Source: Gaiellasilicea sp963761905 (GTDB lineage Bacteria > Actinomycetota > Thermoleophilia > Gaiellales > Gaiellaceae). From it: a stretch of DNA of 64,000 nt. Each line of letters starts with the position of its first letter. Within the stretch, counting starts at the first letter, position 1. Positions 50,360-58,849 of this stretch are shown here, in pieces. A program made the position numbers and the translations under genes. The DNA lies in NCBI GenBank assembly GCA_963761905.1, contig CAVXIQ010000008.1:124001-188000 (forward strand). Direction: 5' to 3'. The notes beneath the pieces are model-generated. The model saw only the letters and a program-made list of their open reading frames with translations. It was not told where the DNA came from and searched no databases.

Positions 50360-51503
50360 CGAGCACCGACTGTCACCCGACGAGCTCCTCCTCGACGCGC
50401 GTGAGGCGTTCGATGCGGGCACCGACTTCACCGTCGCCGTCGAAGAGGAGTTCGCCCTGCTCGACCCCGCGAGCCTCGACCTCGTCAACCGCTTCGAGGA
50501 GGTCAAGGCGGCGGCCCAGGGGACACCGCTCGAGCCGAACCTCGCGGGCGAGCTGATCGCCTCCGAGGTGGAGGTGAAGACCGGGCGCTGCGAGACGTTC
50601 GCCGAGATCCCCGCCGCGCTCACGGAGCGCCGTGCCCAGCTTCAGGCGCTCGTCGAGCCGCTGGAGCTCGCGCTCGGCGCCACCGGGACGCACCCCTGGG
50701 CGCCGTGGCAGGAGCAGCGGATCATCGACACGCCGCACTACCGGCGAAACGACGAGATCCTCCGCTACGTCGTCTGGCGCAACAACAGCTTCGGGCTCCA
50801 CGTCCACGTCGGGATCCGCGGAGCCGACCGCGCGATCGGCGTCGTCAACGGCCTGCGCGGCTTCCTGCCGGAGCTCTTGGCGCTCTCGGCGAGCTCGCCC
50901 TTCCACGAGCGCGTCAACACGGGCCTCCACTCGGCGCGCACGCAGGTCTTCACCCGCTTCTTCCCACGCTGCGGCGTGCCGGATGCGTTCGCGTCGTGGC
51001 AGGAGTACGAGGACTACGTCCGCTTCCTCTACGCGACCCGCTCGATCGACGAGGCGACCCAGCTCTGGTGGAGCGTCCGGCCGCACCTGTCCTTCCCGAC
51101 CGTGGAGATCCGGATCTGCGACGCGCAGCCCGACCCCGCCGACGCGATCTCGCTCGCCGCGTTCGCAACCGCGCTCGCCGCGCGGATCGCCCGCGCGCTC
51201 GACGAGGGCGAGCCGCTCGCCGAGCAGCCGCATCGCCTGATCGAGGAGAACCTGTGGCGCGCGATCCGCCACGGCCTCTCGGGCGAGCTGATCGACCTCG
51301 AGCGCGGCGACGTCGTCCCCGCGCGCGAACGACTGGAGCGGCTGCTCGACTGGGTCGCCCCCGTCGCCGAGGAGATCGGAGCTGCTCCGTATCTCGCGAT
51401 TCCCGACCGGAACGCGGCGGAGCGCCAGATCGCCCGCTTCGAGGAGGGCGCGACGCTCGAGCAGATCTACGCGGAGCAGGTGGGGATTCCCGTTCGAGGC
51501 TAG
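50352..51503 (+). CDS. GCS2-family glutamate-cysteine ligase-like enzyme (YbdK type)
   Basis: Intact, 383 residues. GCS2 features: VAVEEEFALLD (catalytic Glu cluster), ELIASEVEVKTGRCETF, GTHPWAPWQEQRI, RNNSFGLHVHVGIRGADRA, and PTVEIRICDAQPDPADAI. Family members make gamma-glutamyl amide bonds with ATP, as in the carboxylate-amine ligase YbdK or EgtA. The amine partner is not known; gamma-glutamylcysteine is possible. Co-transcribed with the overlapping glycosyltransferase. Confidence 0.9.
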   Translation: MADEHRLSPDELLLDAREAFDAGTDFTVAVEEEFALLDPASLDLVNRFEEVKAAAQGTPLEPNLAGELIASEVEVKTGRCETFAEIPAALTERRAQLQALVEPLELALGATGTHPWAPWQEQRIIDTPHYRRNDEILRYVVWRNNSFGLHVHVGIRGADRAIGVVNGLRGFLPELLALSASSPFHERVNTGLHSARTQVFTRFFPRCGVPDAFASWQEYEDYVRFLYATRSIDEATQLWWSVRPHLSFPTVEIRICDAQPDPADAISLAAFATALAARIARALDEGEPLAEQPHRLIEENLWRAIRHGLSGELIDLERGDVVPARERLERLLDWVAPVAEEIGAAPYLAIPDRNAAERQIARFEEGATLEQIYAEQVGIPVRG

Positions 51504-51536
51504 GGCACGTCCCGAGCTTGTGATACATAATCCCCC

Positions 51537-51556
51537 GCGCCGAGACAGCTCGGCGC
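51537..51556 (+). terminator. hairpin before hppA
   Basis: GCGCCGAG-ACAG-CTCGGCGC, a perfect 8-bp stem with a 4-nt loop, between the GCS2 stop and hppA. It may end the upstream transcript or form part of the hppA leader; no U-run follows. Confidence 0.5.
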
Positions 51557-51588
51557 TCACTTTGTGACGGGGTATCAACGGAGGCTGG

Positions 51589-53718
51589 ATGGACTTCTTC
51601 AATGACCACGCGGTGCTGTTCGCGCTGATCTGCGCGGGCGTCGCGGTCGGCTTCGGGATCTACTTCACGCTCTGGCTGCTCCGCCAGCCGGCGGGCTCGG
51701 AACGGATGCAGGAGATCTCGCGCGCCGTGCAGGAGGGGGCCGCGGCCTACCTCCGGCGCCAGTACATCACGATCGCGGGCGTGGCACTCGTGCCGTTCCT
51801 GCTGCTCGGCTTCTACGACGAGCTCGGCTGGGGGACGGCGATCGGCTTCGCGATCGGCGCCGTGCTCTCCTCGGCCGCCGGCTTCATCGGGATGAACGTC
51901 GCCGTGCGGGCGAACACGCGCACGGCCGAGGCGGCCAAGTCGGGGCTCCGGCCCGCCTTCAACGTCGCCTTCCGCGCCGGCTCGGTCGCCGGGCTCCTCG
52001 TCGTCGGCCTCGGCCTGCTCGGCGTCGCGGGCTACTACGGGATCCTCACGTCCGTTCTCGACAACAGCCAGGAGTCGGCGATCGACGACCTGATCGGGCT
52101 CGCCTTCGGCGGCTCGCTGATCTCGGTCTTCGCGCGGCTCGGCGGCGGCATCTTCACCAAGGCCGCCGATGTCGGCGCCGACCTCGTCGGCAAGATCGAG
52201 GCCGGGATCCCGGAGGACGACCCGCGCAACCCGGCCGTGATCGCCGACAACGTGGGCGACAACGTCGGCGACTGCGCCGGGATGGCGGCCGACCTCTTCG
52301 AGACCTACGCCGTGACGGCGGTCGCCGTGATGCTGCTCGGGACATCGTTCCCGGCCGGCAACCTGCCGCTCTACCCGCTCGCGCTCGGCGGGATCTCGAT
52401 CCTCGCCTCGGTGATCGGCGTCTACTTCGCCCGGATCGGCGAGGGCGGCTCGATCATCAACGCGCTCTACAAGAGCGTCCTCGTCGCGACGGTGCTCTCG
52501 GCGATCGGCTTCATCCCCGTCACGCTCGCCTTCGACGACGGCACCTTCAGCTTCGGCGAGCTCTACAGCTCCGCGCTCGTCGGGCTCGTGATCACCTTCC
52601 TGCTCGTTGCGATCACCGAGTTCTACACGGGCAGCCGCTGGAACCCCGTCAAGTCGATCTCGAAGGCCTCGCAGACCGGCCATGCGACGAACATCATCGA
52701 GGGTCTCGCCGTCGGGATGCGCGCGACGGCCGCGCCCGTGCTCGTGATCGCCGCCGGGATCGTGATCGCCTACGAGATCGCCGGCCTCTACGGGATCGCC
52801 GTCGCCGTGATGGCGCAGCTCTCGATGACGGGCCTGATCGTGGCGCTCGACGCCTTCGGCCCCGTCACAGACAACGCCGGCGGGATCGCCGAGATGGCGC
52901 ACCTGGACGAGTCGGTGCGCGCGATCACCGATCCGCTCGACGCCGTCGGCAACACGACGAAGGCCGTGACCAAGGGCTACGCGATCGGCTCGGCCGGTCT
53001 TGCCGCGCTGATCCTCTTCGACGAGTACACGCGCGGGCTCGTCGACGAGGGACTCGACATCACCTTCAACCTCTCCGATCCGTACGTGATCGCCGGGCTC
53101 TTCATCGGCGGGCTGATGCCGTTCCTCTTCGCCGCGCTCGCGATGACGGCGGTCGGGCGCGTCGGCGGCGAGGTCGTCGTCGAGGTGCGCCGCCAGTTCG
53201 CGGAGATGCCCGGGATCATGGAGGGCACCCAGCGACCGGACTACAGCCGCGCCGTCGACATCGTCGCCAAGTCGGCGATCAAGAAGATGCTCCTGCCGGC
53301 GCTGATCCCGGTCGCGATCCCGATCGCAGTCGGGATCATCAGCCCCGAGGCGCTCGGCGGGCTCCTGATCGGGACGATCGTGACCGGCCTCTTCCTCGCG
53401 ATCTCGATGACCTCGGGCGGCGGCGCGTGGGACAACGCGAAGAAGCTGATCGAGGACGGCGCCTACGGCGGCAAGGGCTCCGACGCCCACGCGGCCTCGG
53501 TCACCGGCGACACGGTCGGCGATCCCTACAAGGACACCGCGGGCCCGGCGATCAACCCGATGATCAAGATCGCGAACATCGTCGCGATCCTGATCATCCC
53601 GCTCCTGATCTCGATCCACGGCGTCCTAGAGGGCGCGAGGGGCGGCCGCGGGAGCGGCTGCCCTTCTCGCGGAGCCGGCGCCGCCCGCTCGCTCAGCCGC
53701 TGCCGACGGCGTCTCTAG
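51589..53718 (+). CDS. hppA: membrane-bound proton-pumping pyrophosphatase
   Basis: 709 residues as read, about 15-16 membrane helices. Pyrophosphate-binding motifs: DVGADLVGKIEAGIPEDDPR near 194, DNVGDNVGDCAGMAADL near 220, and GDTVGDPYKDTAGPAINP near 641. The GNTTKA motif has Lys at 458, the mark of K+-independent H+-PPases (K+-dependent ones have Ala). It pumps H+ using PPi. The last 30 residues (after SIHGV) are basic and unlike the family: a TAG one frame over at 53627-53629, right before a strong hairpin, is probably the real stop, implying one extra C. ATG 51589 follows GGAGG. Confidence 0.95.
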   Translation: MDFFNDHAVLFALICAGVAVGFGIYFTLWLLRQPAGSERMQEISRAVQEGAAAYLRRQYITIAGVALVPFLLLGFYDELGWGTAIGFAIGAVLSSAAGFIGMNVAVRANTRTAEAAKSGLRPAFNVAFRAGSVAGLLVVGLGLLGVAGYYGILTSVLDNSQESAIDDLIGLAFGGSLISVFARLGGGIFTKAADVGADLVGKIEAGIPEDDPRNPAVIADNVGDNVGDCAGMAADLFETYAVTAVAVMLLGTSFPAGNLPLYPLALGGISILASVIGVYFARIGEGGSIINALYKSVLVATVLSAIGFIPVTLAFDDGTFSFGELYSSALVGLVITFLLVAITEFYTGSRWNPVKSISKASQTGHATNIIEGLAVGMRATAAPVLVIAAGIVIAYEIAGLYGIAVAVMAQLSMTGLIVALDAFGPVTDNAGGIAEMAHLDESVRAITDPLDAVGNTTKAVTKGYAIGSAGLAALILFDEYTRGLVDEGLDITFNLSDPYVIAGLFIGGLMPFLFAALAMTAVGRVGGEVVVEVRRQFAEMPGIMEGTQRPDYSRAVDIVAKSAIKKMLLPALIPVAIPIAVGIISPEALGGLLIGTIVTGLFLAISMTSGGGAWDNAKKLIEDGAYGGKGSDAHAASVTGDTVGDPYKDTAGPAINPMIKIANIVAILIIPLLISIHGVLEGARGGRGSGCPSRGAGAARSLSRCRRRL
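53634..53671 (+). terminator. hairpin terminator of hppA
   Basis: CGCGAGGGGCGGCCG pairs with CGGCTGCCCTTCTCGCG across a short loop, with a 2-nt bulge. It starts 5 nt after the TAG proposed as the true hppA stop, and so lies inside the extended open frame. Strong stem; no T-run. Confidence 0.6.
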
Positions 53719-53721
53719 ACT
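53716..53721 (+). promoter_or_regulatory. -10 hexamer TAGACT
   Basis: TAGACT ends 6 nt before GTG 53728 of the first APC-UspA gene; leaderless pattern. Confidence 0.5.
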
Positions 53722-53727
53722 GCGCCG

Positions 53728-55630
53728 GTGCCCAGCCGACGCAGACGGCAGGTCGAGCTCGAACGCGTCCTCGGCACCCCTGCTCTCTTCGCCACCGCCT
53801 ACGGCAACGTCGGCTCCTCGATCTACTACGCGCTCGGCCTGACTGCGGTCTATGCGCTCGGCCTGACGCCCGTCGTCTTCATCGTGGCGGGCGATCATCT
53901 TCGCCTGCACGGCTGCCACCTACGCCGAGGGCACGGTTCGCTACCCGGAGGCCGGCGGCTCGGCCAGCTTTGCGCGGCACGCGTTCGACGAGCTCGTCTC
54001 GTTCACGGCCGCCTGGGCGCAGATGCTCGTCTACGTCGTCACCGTGGCCGTCTCGGCGTTCTTCGTCCCCCACTATCTCTCGATCTTCTGGGAGCCCTTA
54101 CGCACGAACCCCTGGGACATCGTCGGCGGCGCAATCGTGATCTCGTGCTCGTGGCGCTCAACGTCGTCGGCGTCTCAGGAGGCCGCGAAGCTGTCCATGA
54201 CCCTCGCGATCCTGGACCTCGCGACGCAGGTGTTACTCGTCCTCATCGGGATCGCGCTCGTGTTCAGCCCCGAGACGCTCGTCGACAACGTCCACTGGGG
54301 GACGGCGCCGACCTGGTCGAATCTCGCCCTGGCAGTGCCGGTTGCGATGCTCGCCTACACCGGCGTGGAGACCGTGTCGAACCTCGCCGAGGAGGTCCGC
54401 GATCCGGTTCGAAGCGTTCCGAACGCCTACAAGCTCGTCGCGCTCGCCGTCTTCGGGATCTTCTTCACGCTCCCGTTCGTCGCGCTCTCTGCCCTGCCGG
54501 TCGAAGCGGATCGACGGTGAGCTGACCACGCGGCTGGCGCTGCCGCCCGAGGAGGGAGGCTTCGCCAACGATCCCGTGCTCGGGTTGGTGCAGAACCTAG
54601 GCCTTGAGGGGCTGATGCTCGACGTGGCCGAGATCTACGTCGGCGTCCTCGCTGCAACGATCCTCTTCATCGCGACCAACGCCGGTGTGATCGGCGCCTC
54701 GCGGATCACCTACTCGATGGCGACCTACCGGCAGCTTCCCGAGCTCTTCCGCCGCCTCCATCCGCGCTTCAAGACCCCGTGGCTTGCCCTCGTCGTATTT
54801 GCTGGGATCGCACCGATTGCGGATCCTGCTCCCCGGTGACGTCAACTTCGTCGGGACGCTCTACTCGTTCGGGGCGACGCTTCTCGTTCACGGTTGCGCA
54901 CGCCTCGATCATCCGGTTGCGGATGCTTCCCGCGGACGAGGACGAGCGGATCGGCCGCGCGCGACCCAATGTGACTGTTCGCGGCGTGCAATGGCCGATC
55001 TTCGCGATGGTGGGTGGGCTCGCGACAGCCATCTCGTTCGTCGTCATCCTCGTCCAGAACGAAGCGACGCGCTGGGTCGGGCTCGGCTGGATCGTGCTCG
55101 GCCTGATCGGCTACGTGATCTACCGCCGCCTCGTCCTCCATGAGCCGCTACGAGTCACGGTGCGAGCGCCGGTTGCGTTCGGACCCGCGCTCGCGCTCGA
55201 GTACCGCCGGCTGCTCGTCCCGATCCTGCCGGGCCAGGCCTCCGACGACGCGCTCGACCTCGCCGCGAGCCTCTCGGCCGAGCGCCGCGCCCAGATCGTC
55301 GCGCTGACCGTGCTCGAGATTCCGCTGGAGGTCGCGCTCGGCATCGACCTGCCGGACGAGGAGGCGCAGGCGAACCGCGAGCTCGACGAGGCGCGGGCGA
55401 TCGGCGAGTCGTACGGGATCTCGGTGATCCCGCGGCTGATCCGCGGGCGCAGCGCCGGGGAGGAGATCGTGGCAGAGGCAGAGCGGCGCAGCACCGAGAT
55501 CATCGTGATCGGCGCTCCGCCGAAGGAGATCGGCCGCCGCAAGCGGGCGGTGTTCGGCGCCACGGTCGACTACGTGCTGAAGCATGCGACGTGCCGTGTC
55601 ATGGTGACGGCATCGAGGCAGGCGGCATGA
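53728..55630 (+). pseudogene. APC-superfamily permease with UspA domain, copy 1, frameshifted
   Basis: About 633 residues from GTG 53728. Twelve-helix APC transporter (RVLGTPALFATAYGNVGSSI; MLAYTGVETVSNLAEEVRDP; IGASRITYSMATYRQLPELF) followed by a C-terminal UspA-like domain (RRLLVPILPGQASDDALDLA ... FGATVDYVLKHATCRVMV). Breaks near 53885, 54150, 54510, 54820 and 54890 each simply switch frame; total 3n+1. Homolog of the intact gene at 55803. APC-Usp proteins include amino acid permeases and KimA-type K+ importers; the neighbourhood of Trk genes favours an ion role. Confidence 0.75.
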
Positions 55631-55803
55631 AGCTGTACGCGACAGCCGTGCTCGTGCTCGCGCTGGTCTTCGTCGGGATCGGGATCGCGCTCCTCGCCGT
55701 CACGGCCGCGAACGGCGGCGGCGTCCTCGGCTTCGTCCTCGGCGGGCTCTTCGTCGCGCTCGGCGTCGGCCGGATCACGCTCCTCCGCAAGGGCAAAGCC
55801 TGA
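55627..55803 (+). CDS. small two-helix membrane protein
   Basis: 58 residues from ATG 55627, overlapping the previous stop (ATGA); its stop and the next gene's ATG share one base (TGATG). Two hydrophobic helices (residues 4-27 and 32-50, VLGFVLGGLFVALGVGRITL) and a basic tail. Tight coupling between the two APC-UspA genes suggests a small partner subunit, but no family is recognised. Confidence 0.65.
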   Translation: MKLYATAVLVLALVFVGIGIALLAVTAANGGGVLGFVLGGLFVALGVGRITLLRKGKA

Positions 55804-57710
55804 TGGCCCGCAAGCTCCGCGGCTTCGAGCGTGTCCTCGACGCCCCGGCGCTCTTCTCCGTCGCCTACGGCGAGATCGCCTCCTCGCTCTATTTCGCGCT
55901 CGGGATCGTCGCCGCCTACGCGCTCGGCTTCACCCCCTACGTCCTGCTCGGGGCCGGTGCGTTCTTCCTCCTCGTCGCCCTCTCCTACGCGGAGGGCACG
56001 GCGGCGATCCCGGAGACGGGCGGCGCCGCGACGTTCGTCCGGCGGGCGTTCAACGACCTGCTCGGCTTCCTGACCGGGTGGGCGCTGCTCCTCGACTACC
56101 TGATCGTGATCGCGCTCTCGACGCTGTTCCTGCCGCACTACCTCGGCGCCGCGCTCGACCTGCCCGGCCTCGCCGATTCTCCATGGGACGTCGTGATCGC
56201 CGTGGCGGTCATCGCCACGATCGCCGGGATCCGCCTCGCGCGGCACTCGCGGCTCTACACCGCGGGGATCGTCGTCGCCGGGCTCGACCTCGCAACCCAG
56301 CTCCTGCTCGTCGTGCTCGGGCTCGCGCTGCTCTACTCGCCCGAGGCGCTCACATCGGGGATCTCGCTCGGAACCTCGCCGACGTGGGAGGATCTCGCCT
56401 TCGCGCTGCCGCTCGCCCTGCTCGCCTACACGGGGCTCGAGACGGTCGCGAATCTCGCCGAGGAGACGCGCCAACCCGGTCGGACCCTGCCGCGCAGCCT
56501 CTTCTCGGCGATCGGGCTCGTCGTCGCGATCACCGCGCTGATCGCCGTCGTCGGCCTCTCCGCCTTCCCCGTCGAGGACGGCCGGACCGCGCTCGGGGAC
56601 GAGTGGCTGCGGGCTCCGATCGCCGGGATCGTCGACGCGCTCGGCGACCCGCTGCCGGACGGGCTCGCTGTTGGGCTCCGGGTCTACGTCGGGCTCACCG
56701 GGGCGCTCGTGCTCCTCGCGGCGGCGACGACCTCCGTCACCGGGTTCACGCGGCTCGCCCACAGCCTCGGCGGCCACGGTCAGCTTCCGCGCGCCTTCGG
56801 GCGCCTGAACCGCCGGACGCTGGTCTCGCCGCAGGCGATCGTCGCCGCCGCGGCGATCTCGATCGGACTCGTCGTCGGCACCGGCCTCGCCGGCGACGAC
56901 GTCGTCTTCCTCGCGAGCCTCTACTCGTTCGGCGTGCTGCTCGCGTTCGCCGCCGCACAGGTCGCCGTGATCCGGCTCCGGTTCAGCGAGCCCGACCTGC
57001 CGCGTCCCTTCCGGACGCCCTTCAATGTCGCGATCCGGGGCCGCGACGTGCCCGTCCCGGCGCTGCTCGGCACGGCGATCGCGGCCGTGGTCTGGGTCAT
57101 CTCGCTCGTCACGCATCCCGGTGCTCGCTACGCCGGGCCGATCTGGCTCGTTCTCGGTCTCGCCGTGTTCCTCGGCGTGCGTCGGGGCCGTCGCCTGGTC
57201 CAGAGCCGCGAGCCCGGCTACGCGCTCCCACCGGGCGTCGTCTTCCGGCGCATTCTCGTCCCGCTGAAGCTCGGCCCGGTCGGCGAGGAGATGGCCGCGA
57301 CGGCGATCGCGCTCGCGAAGGAGCGGGAGGCCGAGGTCGATGCCGTCTACGTGATCCGCGTTCCGCTCGAGCTCGAGCTCGACGCCGACCTGGCCGAGCA
57401 GGACGAGCGCGCGGCCGCCTCGCTCGGAGAGGCACAGCTCCTCGGCGAGGAGCACGGCATCGCCGTCAATCCGGTCACGGTTCGCGCCCGCTCGATTGGC
57501 CAGTCGATCGTTGCCGAGGCGACCGCACGTGGCTCCGATCTGATCGTGCTCGGCTCGGCGGCGCGCTGGCGACGGCAGTCGGCCTTCTTCTCGCCGACGG
57601 TGGACTACGTGCTGCGGAACGCGCCCTGCGAGGTGCTCGTCGTCGCCTTCCCGCAAGGCGTCCTGGACGAGGCCCCAGGAAGCACGCAGGGGAGTACGCT
57701 GAGCGCATGA
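55803..57710 (+). CDS. APC-superfamily permease with C-terminal UspA domain, copy 2
   Basis: Intact, 635 residues: about 12 membrane helices in residues 15-470, then a cytosolic UspA-like domain (480-620). Helix 1 region ALFSVAYGEIASSLYFALG and LLAYTGLETVANLAEETRQPG are the APC substrate-site segments. In the Usp domain RRILVPLKLGPVGEEMAATA begins the fold; the ATP loop G-x2-G-x9-G-S/T is degenerate (GSAARWRRQSAFFSPTVDYV). The layout resembles KimA, a K+/H+ symporter of this superfamily with a Usp domain that binds c-di-AMP; amino acid transport is the alternative. Followed by two RCK genes in the same operon. Confidence 0.83.
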   Translation: MARKLRGFERVLDAPALFSVAYGEIASSLYFALGIVAAYALGFTPYVLLGAGAFFLLVALSYAEGTAAIPETGGAATFVRRAFNDLLGFLTGWALLLDYLIVIALSTLFLPHYLGAALDLPGLADSPWDVVIAVAVIATIAGIRLARHSRLYTAGIVVAGLDLATQLLLVVLGLALLYSPEALTSGISLGTSPTWEDLAFALPLALLAYTGLETVANLAEETRQPGRTLPRSLFSAIGLVVAITALIAVVGLSAFPVEDGRTALGDEWLRAPIAGIVDALGDPLPDGLAVGLRVYVGLTGALVLLAAATTSVTGFTRLAHSLGGHGQLPRAFGRLNRRTLVSPQAIVAAAAISIGLVVGTGLAGDDVVFLASLYSFGVLLAFAAAQVAVIRLRFSEPDLPRPFRTPFNVAIRGRDVPVPALLGTAIAAVVWVISLVTHPGARYAGPIWLVLGLAVFLGVRRGRRLVQSREPGYALPPGVVFRRILVPLKLGPVGEEMAATAIALAKEREAEVDAVYVIRVPLELELDADLAEQDERAAASLGEAQLLGEEHGIAVNPVTVRARSIGQSIVAEATARGSDLIVLGSAARWRRQSAFFSPTVDYVLRNAPCEVLVVAFPQGVLDEAPGSTQGSTLSA

Positions 57711-58123
57711 AGCTCGTGGTGATCGGGTGTGGGCGCGTCGGTTCCGCCGTCGCGCGTGAGTTTCGCGACGACGGCTGGGACGTGACGGCCGTCGACGAGA
57801 AGGAGGAGGCCCTCGCGCGGCTCGGGGCGAACTGGTCCGGCGGCTTCGTCGTCGGGCACGGAATGGACTCGGAGATCCTCCGCCGCGCCGGCGCCGACGA
57901 GGCCGACGCGGTCGTCGTCGCCACGAACGGCGACAACACGAACCTCGTGATCGCCCAGGTCGTGAAGAAGCGCTACGGGATCGATCATGTCGTCGTGCGG
58001 ATCCTCGATCCGGCGCGCGCCGAGTTCTATGCCAAGCGCGGGATGGAGACCGTCTGCCCGACCCAGACCGCGATCTCGGAGCTCGCCACTCGCGTCCGGA
58101 TCGCCGAGAAGTCGCTGGTCTGA
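57707..58123 (+). CDS. RCK N-terminal (TrkA-N) domain protein
   Basis: 138 residues from ATG 57707, overlapping the previous stop by ATGA. One TrkA-N Rossmann domain: MKLVVIGCGRVGSAVAREF, GMDSEILRRAGADEADAVVV, TNLVIAQVVKKRYGIDHVVVR. No TrkA-C domain. It should bind NAD(H) or ATP and gate a K+ transporter. The partner is probably the RCK protein encoded next (1-nt overlap) and either the adjacent APC-UspA proteins or TrkH. Confidence 0.88.
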   Translation: MKLVVIGCGRVGSAVAREFRDDGWDVTAVDEKEEALARLGANWSGGFVVGHGMDSEILRRAGADEADAVVVATNGDNTNLVIAQVVKKRYGIDHVVVRILDPARAEFYAKRGMETVCPTQTAISELATRVRIAEKSLV

Positions 58124-58785
58124 TGTACTCGATCGTCGCGGGAGGAGGCAAGGTAGGGGCGAACGTCGCCCGCTCGCTCCTGCGGATGGGTCACGAGGTG
58201 ACGCTGATCGAGCAGAGGCCGCCTCGCTTCGAGCAGCTGCAGGAGGAGTTCCAGCACCAGGTGCAGCTCGGGGATGCGACCGAGCTCCACGTGCTCGAGC
58301 TGGCCGGGATCGGCCGCCCGCCGCAGCTCGTCCTCGCCGCGACCGGCGACGACGAGGACAACCTGATCATCTGCCAGCTCGCGCGCGAGGGCTATCGCGT
58401 CCCGAAGGTCGTCGCCCGGGTCAACGATCCGCGCAACCAGGAGCACTTCGACCTGCTCGGGATCTCGCAGACCGTCTGCGCCACCTCGAACATCCTGGGC
58501 CTTGTCGAGCACGAGGTTCCCGAGCACGGGATCGTCCACCTGCTCGAGCTCCGCAAGGAGAACCTCGAGATCGTCGAGCTCCAGATCGACCGCGACTCGC
58601 CCGCGGCGGGCAAGCGGCTCGCCGGGCTCAACCTGCCCGCGGGCTCGCGGCTGATCTCCGTGATGCGGAACGGCCGCTCGGAGCTCGCCGAGGATCGGAC
58701 GGTGCTGCGTCCCGGGGATCAGGTGCTCGCGGTGCTCGAGCCGGGCAAGGAGGACGAGCTCAAGCGCGTCCTCCTCAAGCGCTAG
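58123..58785 (+). CDS. TrkA family K+ uptake regulator (RCK N + C)
   Basis: 220 residues. TrkA-N: MYSIVAGGGKVGANVARSLL, LGDATELHVLELAGIGRP, DEDNLIICQLAREGYRVPKVV; TrkA-C from about 140 (IVELQIDRDSPAAGKRLAGL, VLRPGDQVLAVLEPGKEDEL). Together with the upstream single-domain protein it could form the RCK ring. Its stop overlaps nothing; 64 bp later the convergent trkH ends. Confidence 0.9.
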   Translation: MYSIVAGGGKVGANVARSLLRMGHEVTLIEQRPPRFEQLQEEFQHQVQLGDATELHVLELAGIGRPPQLVLAATGDDEDNLIICQLAREGYRVPKVVARVNDPRNQEHFDLLGISQTVCATSNILGLVEHEVPEHGIVHLLELRKENLEIVELQIDRDSPAAGKRLAGLNLPAGSRLISVMRNGRSELAEDRTVLRPGDQVLAVLEPGKEDELKRVLLKR

Positions 58786-58849
58786 CCGCCTTTCCCGCCG
58801 ATAAGCGGCGCGCCTCGACTCCTTTCTCCACAGCTTCGGCGCGGCACGG

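Noticed and set aside
50950..53619. 889-residue minus-strand open frame under hppA
   Set aside because: Composition is dominated by Asp, Arg and Glu, as expected for the reverse frame of a GC-rich membrane protein gene.
55599..58151. 850-residue minus-strand open frame under the APC-UspA gene
   Set aside because: Same kind of shadow; the plus-strand permease is intact and conserved.
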